Origin: CAZJPD01 sp964547795
GTDB taxonomy: Bacteria > Pseudomonadota > Alphaproteobacteria > Rickettsiales > Midichloriaceae
DNA length: 24,314 bases
NCBI GenBank assembly: GCA_964547795.1
Contig: CAZJPD010000015.1
Coordinates: 1-24,314 of the forward strand
Direction: 5' to 3'
This document shows, in pieces, positions 16,508 to 24,314 of this stretch. The position numbers were made by a program, and so were the translations under genes. The notes under the pieces were generated by a model. That model did no database searches, had not been told where the DNA came from, and saw only the letters and a list, made by a program, of their open reading frames with translations. Position 1 is the stretch's first letter; each line of letters starts with the position of its first letter.

Positions 16508-17893
16508 TCACTTAAATTCCTTTTTAATTTTTTCTACTATCAACTTCATATTCATACTGAAAGAACCCTTTATTAATATTGTATCGCTATTTTGTATATA
16601 ATTAGCAATAATATCTGCCATTTCTTCTGCATTCTTTGTAAAAGCTCCTTTAACACTATGGCAAGCTTTATCATATAATTGTTTCATTAAGCTTCCCACA
16701 CAGAATATCTTATCAACACCTTCTAAATTAATACTTTGATGAAATCTTATTTCTTTTTTTCCCAACTCTTTCATATCACCAAGTATCGCTATTGCACGTG
16801 AATTTTCCTTCTTACGAGAAGTTAAATTTTTGATAGAAGCTGCAACAGCAACAGGACTGGCATTATATGATTCATCAATCAAGGTAATGTTATGAGATAA
16901 CTTTGTAATTTCGCCTCTTCCCGTAAAAGGCATAAATTTTTCCAAAGCCTTTTGGGTAACTGTCAAGTTTGCATTCAACAAACTAACACAAGCAAAAACA
17001 GCTAAAGAGTTGTTTATGAGGTGCTTTCCAATATCCTTGCTAAATTTTTGCTGTATGTTTTTGCCTAAGCAATTTATATCCACAAGTTGATCACCATTTG
17101 CTAAACGTTCAGTTTTGACGATATAGCAATCGGCTTGTATGTTGTTTCCAACAGCAATTATTTGCACACCATTTTTATCTGCCTGTTGACGTAAAATATC
17201 GCTGTGTATATGACTTATATTTATTATACCAAAGCTAGGGAGTTTCATATTTTCGAATACCTCAGCCTTAGCGTAAGCAATTTCTGTTATCGAATTGAAA
17301 AATTCTAAATGAACAGCCTCCACATTAGTGATAATAGCAATGTTTGGCTGTGCAATCTTGCTTAAACTTCTTATTTCTCCAACACTGCTCATCCCTAACT
17401 CTAAAATACAAAATTCGGTGTCAACGGGCGTGCGTATTAGAGATAATGGCAGTCCATAATGGTTATTGAGATTTCTGGAAGATGCATGTGTTTTTCCACA
17501 TGCAGATAATGTTGATCTCAGCATCTCTTTAGTAGTAGTTTTTCCGAGACTACCTGTAATGCAGATAACCTTTCCCTTAAGAGAATTTCTGCGATATTTT
17601 GCTAGGCTGTTTAAAGCATCTGCAACATTTTCAACCAAAATTATTTTGTTCCTGTTATTTTCTTTTATTTTATCTATCTCATCAACAATACATAAACTTG
17701 CTCCTTTTTCTATCGCCTCATCAGAAAAAGCATTCCCATCAAAGTTATTCCCTTTGAGTGCAAGAAAAATATCCCCTGTCTCGATAGTTCTTGTATCGAT
17801 TGATGCTCCAGTGATATTACCCAAGTCTTGATCAATTTTCTGTTTAAGTGCATCAGCTAATTCAGCTTTATTCCATAAAATTTGTTTCGTCAT
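16508..17893 (-). CDS. murF: UDP-N-acetylmuramoyl-tripeptide--D-alanyl-D-alanine ligase MurF
   Basis: 461 residues. MurF adds D-Ala-D-Ala to the peptidoglycan precursor in the cytoplasm. The N-terminal substrate-binding domain contains SIDTRTIETGDIFLALKGNN and FDGNAFSDEAIEKGA. The ATP-binding motif CITGSLGKTTTKEML is at about 111-125. The central Mur-ligase block has RNLNNHYGLPLSLI and ELGMSSVGEI, and the C-terminal domain has LIDESYNASPVA and AILGDMKELG. All expected motifs are present, so the organism probably keeps peptidoglycan synthesis. The ATG at 17893 lies 26 bases inside the end of rpoN, so murF translation is probably coupled to the 3' part of that interrupted gene. Confidence 0.96.
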   Translation of the reverse strand: MTKQILWNKAELADALKQKIDQDLGNITGASIDTRTIETGDIFLALKGNNFDGNAFSDEAIEKGASLCIVDEIDKIKENNRNKIILVENVADALNSLAKYRRNSLKGKVICITGSLGKTTTKEMLRSTLSACGKTHASSRNLNNHYGLPLSLIRTPVDTEFCILELGMSSVGEIRSLSKIAQPNIAIITNVEAVHLEFFNSITEIAYAKAEVFENMKLPSFGIINISHIHSDILRQQADKNGVQIIAVGNNIQADCYIVKTERLANGDQLVDINCLGKNIQQKFSKDIGKHLINNSLAVFACVSLLNANLTVTQKALEKFMPFTGRGEITKLSHNITLIDESYNASPVAVAASIKNLTSRKKENSRAIAILGDMKELGKKEIRFHQSINLEGVDKIFCVGSLMKQLYDKACHSVKGAFTKNAEEMADIIANYIQNSDTILIKGSFSMNMKLIVEKIKKEFK

Positions 17894-19232
17894 AACTCAT
17901 TTTGCTTAATCTCTTTCTCATAGCAGAACTTGGAATTTTTAGGACTTCTCTATATTTTGTTACAGTCCTACGGGATATTACAATATCATGACCTTCTCGC
18001 AATATTTTGCTGATTGCTTCATCAGATAAAATATTGCCTTTTTGTTTGTTTGCAACAAGATTTTTGATCCTGTTTTTAACCGCTGTACTTGAGTGGTGAT
18101 TGTCCATAAGCTCTGCGTTAATCTTAGATGAAAAGAAAAATTTTATCTCTAATACACCATGGGGAGTATCCATATATTTGTTACAGATTCTACTTATTGT
18201 ACTAACGTTCACACCTAACTTATTAGCAATATCAGTAGTAACTAATGGTTTGAGATAACCTACCCCATTTACAAAAAACTCATACTGATATTCAAGAATT
18301 TTTTCCGCTACATTCAGCAATAGCCTTTTCCTTTTTGCAATAGCATTGACAATTTCCAAAGCACTTCTTTTGTTTCTAGAGTAAAAAGCATTTTCCCTAT
18401 TGTTTAAATTACTACCTTTCGTATTGATATAACATTTTTGAAAAAAACATTTTGGTATTGCTGCATCATTCAATATTGGATAAAAGCCACATTCCCTATT
18501 ACCCTTTATAATGATTTCAGGAACAGCAATTTGAGTATATGTAGTATGGAAACCTCGTCCAGGTTTAGGATTGAGCTTTTTAAGTTGGGCAATCATTTTT
18601 CTTAAATTATCACAAGTAGTGCTACAGATTTTTTGCAGGGTTTTGAAGTCTAAATTGGCTAACATCTTCAAGTTGTCTAATAAAATTTTAAATTTCTGTG
18701 TATAAATTCCCTACTCTATTGCTTAAAAAGTTAGATATTCCTTCAGGTTTTCTGCATAAACGCCACTAGGGTCAAAATTTTTTAATTTATCTATAATAGA
18801 ATAAACCTCTTTGACATTAACTTTAAGTTCCTTAGCAATATTATTTTTATTTTCCTTTAAATAGCCGTTCTCATCAACCATATCAGTTATATAATATGCT
18901 ATGAATTTTTCCTTGTTGTCATGAAAAGTAAGATCAATCTGAGAGATTAAGTGTTGTTTTAATGTTGGTGTTTTTTCTGTCAGTTTAGAAAGCAACTCAT
19001 CCTGATCAAATTCATTATCTGCTGTATATGAGGTATAGGAATTGCTTATGTGTGGAATACCTGATATATCATCATTATCTATCTCAATAAATGGATTTTC
19101 CAGGCTCTCTGCCTCTATGAACTTTCTTAAATCAATAGTCGGCATGCTCAAAATATTGATAGACTGCTGCATGGTTTTAGACAAAACCAATTTCTGTGAT
19201 AACTTCTGGCTTTGTCGTAACATGTCTATCAT
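17868..19232 (-). pseudogene. rpoN: RNA polymerase sigma-54 factor RpoN, interrupted by two in-frame stops
   Basis: Two adjacent open frames in the same reading frame make one RpoN. The upstream part (to 18723) has the activator-interacting region I, LRQSQKLSQKLVLSKTMQQS, then ESLENPFIEID and the start of the core-binding domain, ending FDPSGVYAENLKEYLTF. A TAA (18725-18723), the codons AIE and a TAG (18713-18711) follow. The frame then resumes without a shift as GIYTQKFKILLDNLKMLANL, then LNPKPGRGF, a helix-turn-helix and the RpoN box ISRRTVTKYREVLKIPSSA. The stops sit where Gln or Lys is usual. Everything else looks conserved, so inactivation is recent, or the halves act separately or by readthrough. 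The start could be the ATG at 19232, the ATG at 19223 or a TTG at 19244. It lies just 3' of tilS and overlaps murF by 26 bases. Confidence 0.88.
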
Positions 19233-19267
19233 GCCATAATGCAATGTCTTTACAGTAGTGTACAGGG

Positions 19268-20563
19268 TTATATATTTACTTCAAAGTAAGAATTGCTTGG
19301 GATGTGAATAATACTTATTTTTATATTAAAATCCTCCTGAAGAGCAGGCGAAAAAAAACCTGAAAATAACCAATAATAATGATTTTTGTCCGTAGACAAT
19401 ATTACGGGAGTTGAAAAAATAATTTCACCAGGAACTTGGTGGACATGCTCTTTTGGTTTAATTTTACTCCAAATTTCTTTCGTCAATCTTGTGACATAAA
19501 AATTGTTAGTATTAATGCTTATTTTATACCTCTTGTCCCAAATATTGTCTCCTTTTAAAAGCTTTTTTATAGGCTCTATAAATCTTGGTTCTTTATAAAA
19601 ATATATCATTTCTTTGTGAAGGATTATCTTGCATTTAGATAGTGTGAATTTTTGCTTTTTACTGTGTTGTAGATTTTCCAAAAGAAATTCCAAACTACTC
19701 AATCTAATAGGATAAAGGAAAGGGTCATTATGTATATATTTAATAATTTTATTAATTATCCTTAATTTCATTTCTTCATCTAAAGCTAAAAAATTAGAAT
19801 TTTTAATAGATACATAGCCAAATTCCCCTAGGGTGCAATATTTTTTAAATGTTTTGTTTGTATGAGAGTCAAGGAAATTTCTCGCCCTTCTGGCGTTTTT
19901 CGCCAATAGGTTTAGCCTATTCGTTACGTTGCTATTGTAGTCAAATTGTTGTAGCAATTGGCGTACTTTTACCCTATCAAAATCAGCATTCAAATTGGAT
20001 CGATCCTCAAACCAGGTTATCTTTTCCATTTTTAAGAAATCCATAATTTGAAGTTTTCGAAAATTAAGAAATGGTTTAATGATGGTTATTCCATGCATTT
20101 CACTACGAATATCAATACCAGCTATTCCATCGATACCACTTCCTCTTAAGATTCTCAGCATCACTGTTTCTGCCTGATCATCATAATTATGAGCAACAAA
20201 TAAATGTTTTATCCTATTTTTTGTACAATAATTGCAAAGTAATTCATATCTTGCTTCTCTAGCTTTTTTTTGAATATTGCTTTTTATAATAGGGTGTTCC
20301 CAGGTTAGAACCATGTGTTCTATGCCATACTTTTTCATGTATCTTGAGATGTCTTTTGTTTCTTGAGTAGATTCTTTTCGTAATCTATGGTCTACAGTAA
20401 TCGCCACTAGCTCTATATTGTTTGATTTACAAAATTCACTTAGTAAAAGGGTTAAGCATATGCTGTCTGCCCCACCTGAAATAGCAACAGCAAATTTTTT
20501 GATTCCCGTCATATCTACTATGCTAAGTAGAATTTGTTGAAAATCAGAAAAGGTTACTTTCAT
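19268..20563 (-). CDS. tilS: tRNA(Ile)-lysidine synthase TilS
   Basis: 431 residues. TilS converts C34 of tRNA-Ile(CAU) to lysidine so that it reads AUA, essential in AT-rich genomes. The PP-loop SGGADS lies at residues 29-34 within FAVAISGGADSICLTLLL. Further family blocks are VDHRLRKES, then ARYELL, VAHNYDDQAETVMLRILRGS and FEDRSNLN. The C-terminal half is weakly conserved, as is usual. Length is similar to E. coli (432). The ATG at 20563 is preceded by one base and then a dispersed-repeat copy, the same arrangement as at putP. It begins the tilS-rpoN-murF run. Confidence 0.95.
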   Translation of the reverse strand: MKVTFSDFQQILLSIVDMTGIKKFAVAISGGADSICLTLLLSEFCKSNNIELVAITVDHRLRKESTQETKDISRYMKKYGIEHMVLTWEHPIIKSNIQKKAREARYELLCNYCTKNRIKHLFVAHNYDDQAETVMLRILRGSGIDGIAGIDIRSEMHGITIIKPFLNFRKLQIMDFLKMEKITWFEDRSNLNADFDRVKVRQLLQQFDYNSNVTNRLNLLAKNARRARNFLDSHTNKTFKKYCTLGEFGYVSIKNSNFLALDEEMKLRIINKIIKYIHNDPFLYPIRLSSLEFLLENLQHSKKQKFTLSKCKIILHKEMIYFYKEPRFIEPIKKLLKGDNIWDKRYKISINTNNFYVTRLTKEIWSKIKPKEHVHQVPGEIIFSTPVILSTDKNHYYWLFSGFFSPALQEDFNIKISIIHIPSNSYFEVNI

Positions 20564-20564
20564 C

Positions 20565-20595
20565 TAATACCAAATACTAGAAATAACTTAACATC
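20565..20595 (-). repeat. Dispersed 31-bp motif, copy 4 (abuts the tilS start)
   Basis: The minus strand reads GATGTTAAGTTATTTCTAG then TATTTGGTATTA, then G and the tilS ATG. Extended to 20604 it aligns ungapped with 10531-10570 at 32 of 40 positions, every difference being a transition. The extension overlaps the stop of the ankyrin gene. Confidence 0.6.
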
Positions 20596-20601
20596 CAGGA
20601 A

Positions 20602-21996
20602 TTAGCTGTCTTCCTTTATCCCCTTTAATTTCTGCAATTCAGGAGAGGTCAATTTATGAGGAATGATATTATCAACTAACCCTAAGATATAGAGCTGTTT
20701 ATTAAATTTAATGGTCTCTATGGTGTCGTAGATTTTATTATAATTATTTAATCTTGCAATTGTGGTAGCATCATTATTATATTTATTCTTTATGGTAATA
20801 TCCGCTCCTGCACCCAATAAGTAGTTTACTAATTTATGATGTCTATACCTTACAGCAAGTATTAATGGAGTATCCCCATCTTGATTTTTTGTGTTAATAT
20901 CAGCTTTATTTTGAAGCGAATAAACAACTCCCCTTAATGAACCTAAAACACAAAAATCAAGTAGTGCATCATTGGCATTTTTCCTTGTCTCATAGATATC
21001 ATTTATTACTATGCTTAAATAGTCTTTTGAAACATAATCGTAAAAAGTTTTATAATGTTGATCTTTTGCAAAAATATCAGCTCCCGATTGCAAGAGAATC
21101 TTCAGAATTTTCAGCCTGTTTAGTATTGTAGCCAAATGCAGAGCAGACATTTGATTTGTTCCTTTAATACTAGGGTTAGCTCCTTTAACCAACAAATATC
21201 TTAAAGCATCTATTTTATTGTCCTTAACAGCATACATTAATGGAGTATACTTATTGTTTTTATCTTGAGCATTGATATTAGCCCCTCTTTGTAAAAGAGT
21301 CTTGATAGCTCCAATATTTTCTTCATTTACTGCTATGAATAATAGCATGGACAGTTCTTCTTGCATCATAAATTTAGGCAAATGCGTGTTTTTGCCTTTG
21401 TTTTGTTGTTCAATTAAAAATTTTGGTGGAGTTTCATCGTAGTTGTATATTTCACGTTTATAGTATGCCCTTTCATCAAAATCTTGATTATTGATTTTTT
21501 CTTCTGGAGCAACAAAGTAAGTTTTTTTTGTCTCAGGAGAGGACTTTTTTGTAACAATTACATGCTTCTTAACATTTTTTTTCTCCGATTTAACTTTTTG
21601 TTTCGATTTTGAAGATGGAAGAGATTTTGGTGCATTTGATACCTTAGGTTTAACAGGAAGTTTTGGTATTTCTAATACCCTTGGTTTAGCAGGAATTTGA
21701 AGTTCTGACATTTTTGACACCTTAGACTTAACAGGAACTTTGGGTGCATCTGGTACTTTAGACTTAATAGGAGGGTTTGGTGTTTCTAGTGCCTTAGGCT
21801 TAACAATAGATGGAGGAAGTTCTGTTTTTTTTGGAGTATTTGGAAAAGGAGGCTGTAGGTTGTTTTGTTTTATATCGATACCTAAGCTTTTTGCCTTTTC
21901 AATAAAATCACTTGAAAACCCTGCATCACTTTTAACCTCAAATGAAACAACCTGTAGTGTCAAAAATACTAAAATGGTAACAGTCTTTTTATCCAT
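20602..21996 (-). CDS. Signal-peptide ankyrin-repeat protein with Pro/Lys-rich linker
   Basis: 464 residues. The N-terminus MDKKTVTILVFLTLQVVSFE with VKSDAGF after it looks like a Sec signal peptide. Residues about 50-165 are a Pro/Lys-rich low-complexity linker built from roughly 12-residue units (..PKVPVKSKV, ..PKLPVKPKV). From about 215 to 440 there are four or five ankyrin repeats, including NKYTPLMYAVKDNKIDALRY, then LLVKGANPSIKG, SALHLATILNRLKILKILLQ, SGADIFAKD, GDTPLILAVRYRHHKLVNYL and LGAGADITIKN. Ankyrin proteins of intracellular alphaproteobacteria often bind host proteins. With a signal peptide this one may stay in the periplasm or be exported onward; function is unknown. Its start overlaps the popZ stop by 8 bases, so the two are coupled. 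Confidence 0.82.
   Translation of the reverse strand: MDKKTVTILVFLTLQVVSFEVKSDAGFSSDFIEKAKSLGIDIKQNNLQPPFPNTPKKTELPPSIVKPKALETPNPPIKSKVPDAPKVPVKSKVSKMSELQIPAKPRVLEIPKLPVKPKVSNAPKSLPSSKSKQKVKSEKKNVKKHVIVTKKSSPETKKTYFVAPEEKINNQDFDERAYYKREIYNYDETPPKFLIEQQNKGKNTHLPKFMMQEELSMLLFIAVNEENIGAIKTLLQRGANINAQDKNNKYTPLMYAVKDNKIDALRYLLVKGANPSIKGTNQMSALHLATILNRLKILKILLQSGADIFAKDQHYKTFYDYVSKDYLSIVINDIYETRKNANDALLDFCVLGSLRGVVYSLQNKADINTKNQDGDTPLILAVRYRHHKLVNYLLGAGADITIKNKYNNDATTIARLNNYNKIYDTIETIKFNKQLYILGLVDNIIPHKLTSPELQKLKGIKEDS
21641..21806 (-). repeat. Degenerate 36-bp tandem repeat in the ankyrin gene linker
   Basis: About four to five imperfect units share a pattern like CCTTAGGTTTAACAGGAAG followed by TTTTGGT.TTTCTA (plus strand). 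They encode the repeated Pro-x-Lys-Pro-Lys-Val linker. Copy number could vary by slippage between strains. Confidence 0.6.
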
Positions 21997-22303
21997 TTTT
22001 TGGAGTGATTTTTCTGATTTCTTTATCTACTGCTTGCTTCACAATATTTGGCAAATTTTTATCAAGCCATTCTTTTAATTCCGCTTCCAAAACTTTTATC
22101 ATTAACGCTTCAGTAGTCATATTTTTGTCTGAGGTATTTAATGTAATTTGATTTTTTTCTTTACCTTTAGTTGGCTTCGAATCATGTTCATCTACTATCT
22201 CTGTAAGATCGAGAGTATCGAAGTTTACACTTTTCAGTTTATTGTCAATTAAATAATTCTTGATCTCATACAATTCTTTCATAATTTTTTTATCATTAGA
22301 CAA
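21989..22303 (-). CDS. popZ: PopZ/DUF2497 cell-pole organising protein
   Basis: 104 residues. The C-terminus has ALMIKVLEAELKEWLDKNLP followed by NIVKQAVDKEIRKI, matching the conserved oligomerisation helix of alphaproteobacterial DUF2497/PopZ (LRPxLKxWLDxxLPxxVExxVxxEIxRI). The N-terminus KKIMKELYEIKNYLIDN resembles the family's short client-binding helix (EEILxSIRRIIxx). The middle (about 30-65) is acidic, Lys-rich and likely disordered. PopZ condenses at the pole and anchors the chromosome's ParB/parS region and polarity factors. The start is TTG at 22303, placed right after a G9 tract that serves as the Shine-Dalgarno. The ankyrin gene overlaps its end. Confidence 0.85.
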   Translation of the reverse strand: MSNDKKIMKELYEIKNYLIDNKLKSVNFDTLDLTEIVDEHDSKPTKGKEKNQITLNTSDKNMTTEALMIKVLEAELKEWLDKNLPNIVKQAVDKEIRKITPKNG

Positions 22304-22307
22304 GATA

Positions 22308-22316
22308 CCCCCCCCC
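22308..22316 (-). repeat. G9 homopolymer in the popZ ribosome-binding site
   Basis: The minus strand reads TAGAGGGGGGGGGTATC directly before the TTG start of popZ. Nine consecutive G in an AT-rich window is rare, and the tract occupies the Shine-Dalgarno position with a 4-base spacer. Length change by slippage would move the SD-to-start spacing. Confidence 0.8.
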
Positions 22317-22360
22317 TCTACAACTTATATTATCATAATTTATTAACAGCATTGTTGTTT

Positions 22361-23644
22361 TTAGTCTAGCTTATTATAAGTTATTTCCTCCCCTGGATTA
22401 GATTGCGTAACTTCAGGCTCTATTCGACTATAAGGTACAAAGGGCGTGATAATTTCTTCAATAGGTATTTGTTTTTCTCTTTTACTTTTTCTATGTAAAA
22501 ATATCGTCAATAATGATAAAAAGGTAGTAAGCATTAAGTATGCTACCGGATATCCGTAAGAACCTATAGTTTTTATGAAAAAAGAGTTATATACAGGGCC
22601 TATAATAGAACCAATCCCATATGCAATACTCACACCTTCTGCTCCACGTATAATTTCTGATTTTTTTAAGTTATCACACACTAAATTTATACTTATTGGA
22701 TAAACTGCAAAAGAAAACATGCCAATAATTATGGTGATGACGATTAATAAGTGAAAATTGATTAGTCGGTGATATTCAAGAAATGCAAAAACAGCGAGTA
22801 AAATGCTGAACGTGGCATTTATTGCTATTTGTATCTTTTGCCTATCCATTTTATCAGATAAAACCCCCAAGGGATACTGTATTAACATCCCAGCTAAAAA
22901 GGTTATAGCAAAAACTACAGCCACTAATTCAGTGCTATCCACGATTTCTTTAATGTAAAGTGGAAATATAGAAAATATTGCAGATATAAAAATACCAGAA
23001 ATAAGGCAACCTATGAATCCTGATGGTGAGGCATTATAGATTTTTTTAAGTTCGATCATATCATGTTCTTCAAGGAGTGGAGGTGTTACAGGAAAACTTG
23101 ATAACGGTATTATTGAAGCAGTAACTAACACGGTAGATATACAGAACGGAATAATGGTGTTAATAGTGTTTTCTACTAGAAAGAATTGTCCTAGAGAATA
23201 TGCCCCATATATGACTACCATATATATTGATAAAGTTTTACCTCTAGTACCTTCTGAAGAGGCACATAATATCCAGCTTTCTATAATTACATATAATCCA
23301 GCAAGGCAAAATCCCTGTATAAATCTACAAAAAAACAAAACATATATATTAGTATCCATTCCAGGTATTATTGTCGTAATAGCCATTACTGAGGCAAGAG
23401 TTGTAAATGATTTTACATAACCTACTAATTTAATGAGTCGAGAAACCTTTAAAGAGCCTACTAGCATACCTGTAAAATATATAGCTGCTGTAATACCTAT
23501 TAGTAATGAGGATTTCCCATCGTATTTGAGTTTTAATGAAATTAGCGTATTCATCAGGGCACATCCAGCTACCAAAAATCCAGTACTTAGAAGTAATAAA
23601 CCTATTGATAAAAAAACTCCCTTGAATCTATCACAACTGATCAT
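22361..23644 (-). CDS. MFS transporter, YcaD-like
   Basis: 427 residues with 12 predicted membrane segments and a long polar C-terminal tail (about 385-427). Major facilitator features include the opening GLLLLSTGFLVAGCALMNTL, the YxTGMLxGSLKVSRLIKLVG loop, then CRFIQGFCLAGLYVIIESW, which is characteristic of the YcaD/MFS_1 subgroup, and a motif-A-like GVLSDKMDRQK between helices 8 and 9. The substrate cannot be told from sequence. The ATG at 23644 lies 50 bases after the dnaA stop, with a GGGG-containing leader. It may be transcribed with dnaA. Confidence 0.85.
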   Translation of the reverse strand: MISCDRFKGVFLSIGLLLLSTGFLVAGCALMNTLISLKLKYDGKSSLLIGITAAIYFTGMLVGSLKVSRLIKLVGYVKSFTTLASVMAITTIIPGMDTNIYVLFFCRFIQGFCLAGLYVIIESWILCASSEGTRGKTLSIYMVVIYGAYSLGQFFLVENTINTIIPFCISTVLVTASIIPLSSFPVTPPLLEEHDMIELKKIYNASPSGFIGCLISGIFISAIFSIFPLYIKEIVDSTELVAVVFAITFLAGMLIQYPLGVLSDKMDRQKIQIAINATFSILLAVFAFLEYHRLINFHLLIVITIIIGMFSFAVYPISINLVCDNLKKSEIIRGAEGVSIAYGIGSIIGPVYNSFFIKTIGSYGYPVAYLMLTTFLSLLTIFLHRKSKREKQIPIEEIITPFVPYSRIEPEVTQSNPGEEITYNKLD

Positions 23645-23694
23645 ACTTTTTTACCCCAAACACCCCGTGTAATTGTAGTACAACACAATTAGGT

Positions 23695-24314
23695 CTATAT
23701 AGTTATAGAACTTTTAATTAAATGAATATCCTTAATAAGATTATGGTTTTTAGCAAATAGAACATTAAGTTTATTCAAATAATACAAAATTGTAGCATGG
23801 TTTCTACCGCCAAGCTTTTCCCCAATGGATTTAAGACTATCTGTAGTTAGTTCTTTAGCAAGATATGCAACAACTTGCCTTCCCAAAACCAATTTTTGTG
23901 CTCTCTTTTTAGATAAAATATCTGCCTTGGATATTCTATAAAATTTAGATACAGCATTTATTATGCTAACCACTGTTATCTTTTTTACAGAACTTCTCAT
24001 ATAGCTTTGTATATAGGCATATATATTTTCTAAAGAAGCCTCTTTTGAAGAAATTAATAAATATGTGGTTAAGTTATTTAAAGCCGCTTCTAACTCTCTT
24101 ACATTTGTTGTTATTTTCTCTGCTATCAGATTTAGAATCTTGGTATCAAATTTTATGCTGTTTTTTGCATTATAAAATTCTAAAATTTTAAAACGTAAAA
24201 GGTAATCAAATACTTTAATATGTATTGTATTACTTGAGATTAATAACGATTTTGTACGCCCATCTTGTAACTCTAGCATATAAGGTGGTAAGCTAGATGC
24301 AATCATTATAGTTT
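23695..24314 (-). CDS. dnaA: DnaA-type replication initiator, C-terminal part, divergent
   Basis: The frame continues past the right edge, so only the last about 206 residues are seen. The end of the AAA+ domain contains IMIASSLPPYMLELQDGRTK, matching the DnaA 'IVxxSDxPPxxLxxLxxRLxSR' region, and sensor II is TTNVRELEAALNNL. Domain IV has VLGRQVVAYLAKELTTDSLK followed by SIGEKLGGRNHATILYYLNKL, the DnaA-box-binding signature (canonical GGRDHTTVLHAxxKI). Two departures stand out: aligned ungapped, the box VII arginine finger (RLRSRF) becomes RTKSLL, and the base-contacting DHT becomes NHA. It could be the main initiator evolving fast or a DnaA paralogue. It ends 50 bases before the MFS gene. 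Confidence 0.85.
   Translation of the reverse strand, partial: TIMIASSLPPYMLELQDGRTKSLLISSNTIHIKVFDYLLRFKILEFYNAKNSIKFDTKILNLIAEKITTNVRELEAALNNLTTYLLISSKEASLENIYAYIQSYMRSSVKKITVVSIINAVSKFYRISKADILSKKRAQKLVLGRQVVAYLAKELTTDSLKSIGEKLGGRNHATILYYLNKLNVLFAKNHNLIKDIHLIKSSITI

Noticed and set aside
23664..23692. AATTGT/ACAATT inverted repeat between the MFS gene and dnaA as a terminator
   Set aside because: A 6-bp AT-only stem with an 8-base loop and no U tract is too weak to support the call.
1..24314. CRISPR array, rRNA genes, integrase or complete insertion sequence
   Set aside because: No regularly spaced direct repeats, no rRNA-like sequence and no transposase or integrase motifs were seen; the repeats present are dispersed or within coding sequence.

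Overview
The window is about 24.3 kb of AT-rich, compact bacterial DNA, with two 10-base N runs marking a draft assembly. The gene set (PopZ-type polar organiser, RsmA, TilS, LptD/SurA, a small opacity-type outer-membrane barrel, a signal-peptide ankyrin-repeat protein, a secreted-type glycosyltransferase, a YcaD-like MFS transporter), the low GC and the decaying genes suggest an obligate host-associated alphaproteobacterium. A member of Rickettsiales from an LPS-bearing lineage (Rickettsiaceae or Midichloriaceae-like) is most likely. This is inference: there is no 16S gene and I could run no search.

Layout. Bases 1-850: the N-terminus of an AAA_13 (PrrC/RloC-like) ATPase runs off the left edge, followed by decayed sequence and tRNA-Pro(UGG). 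Bases 851-1945: rplY on the minus strand, diverging from a cutA gene split by an assembly gap. Bases 2000-7620: a tight minus-strand cluster transcribed tig-clpP-clpX-pheT. Bases 7621-8226: a 600-base gap holding a short ORF remnant cut by a 111-bp MITE-like element, plus a dispersed repeat. Bases 8227-13741: a minus-strand run lptD-surA-omp-glycosyltransferase; lptD is one gene interrupted by a gap that appears to have zero length. Bases 13841-16452: plus-strand rsmA, a truncated nfeD and putP. Bases 16508-20563: minus-strand tilS-rpoN-murF, in which rpoN (sigma-54) carries two in-frame stops yet is otherwise conserved. Bases 20602-24314: minus-strand ankyrin protein, popZ with a G9 tract in its leader, an MFS transporter, and the C-terminal half of a divergent DnaA.

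How it fits together. The cluster covers protein quality control (trigger factor, ClpXP), translation (PheT, L25, TilS, RsmA, tRNA-Pro), envelope biogenesis (LptD, SurA, MurF) and host-facing functions (surface barrel, glycosyltransferase, ankyrin protein). The most notable signals are rpoN caught during decay while overlapping essential murF, a four-copy 31-bp dispersed motif that twice ends one base before a start codon, two homopolymer tracts placed where they could alter expression (G9 before popZ, A8 before the glycosyltransferase), a DnaA lacking the usual arginine finger, and a possible anticodon-nuclease-type defence ATPase at the left edge.
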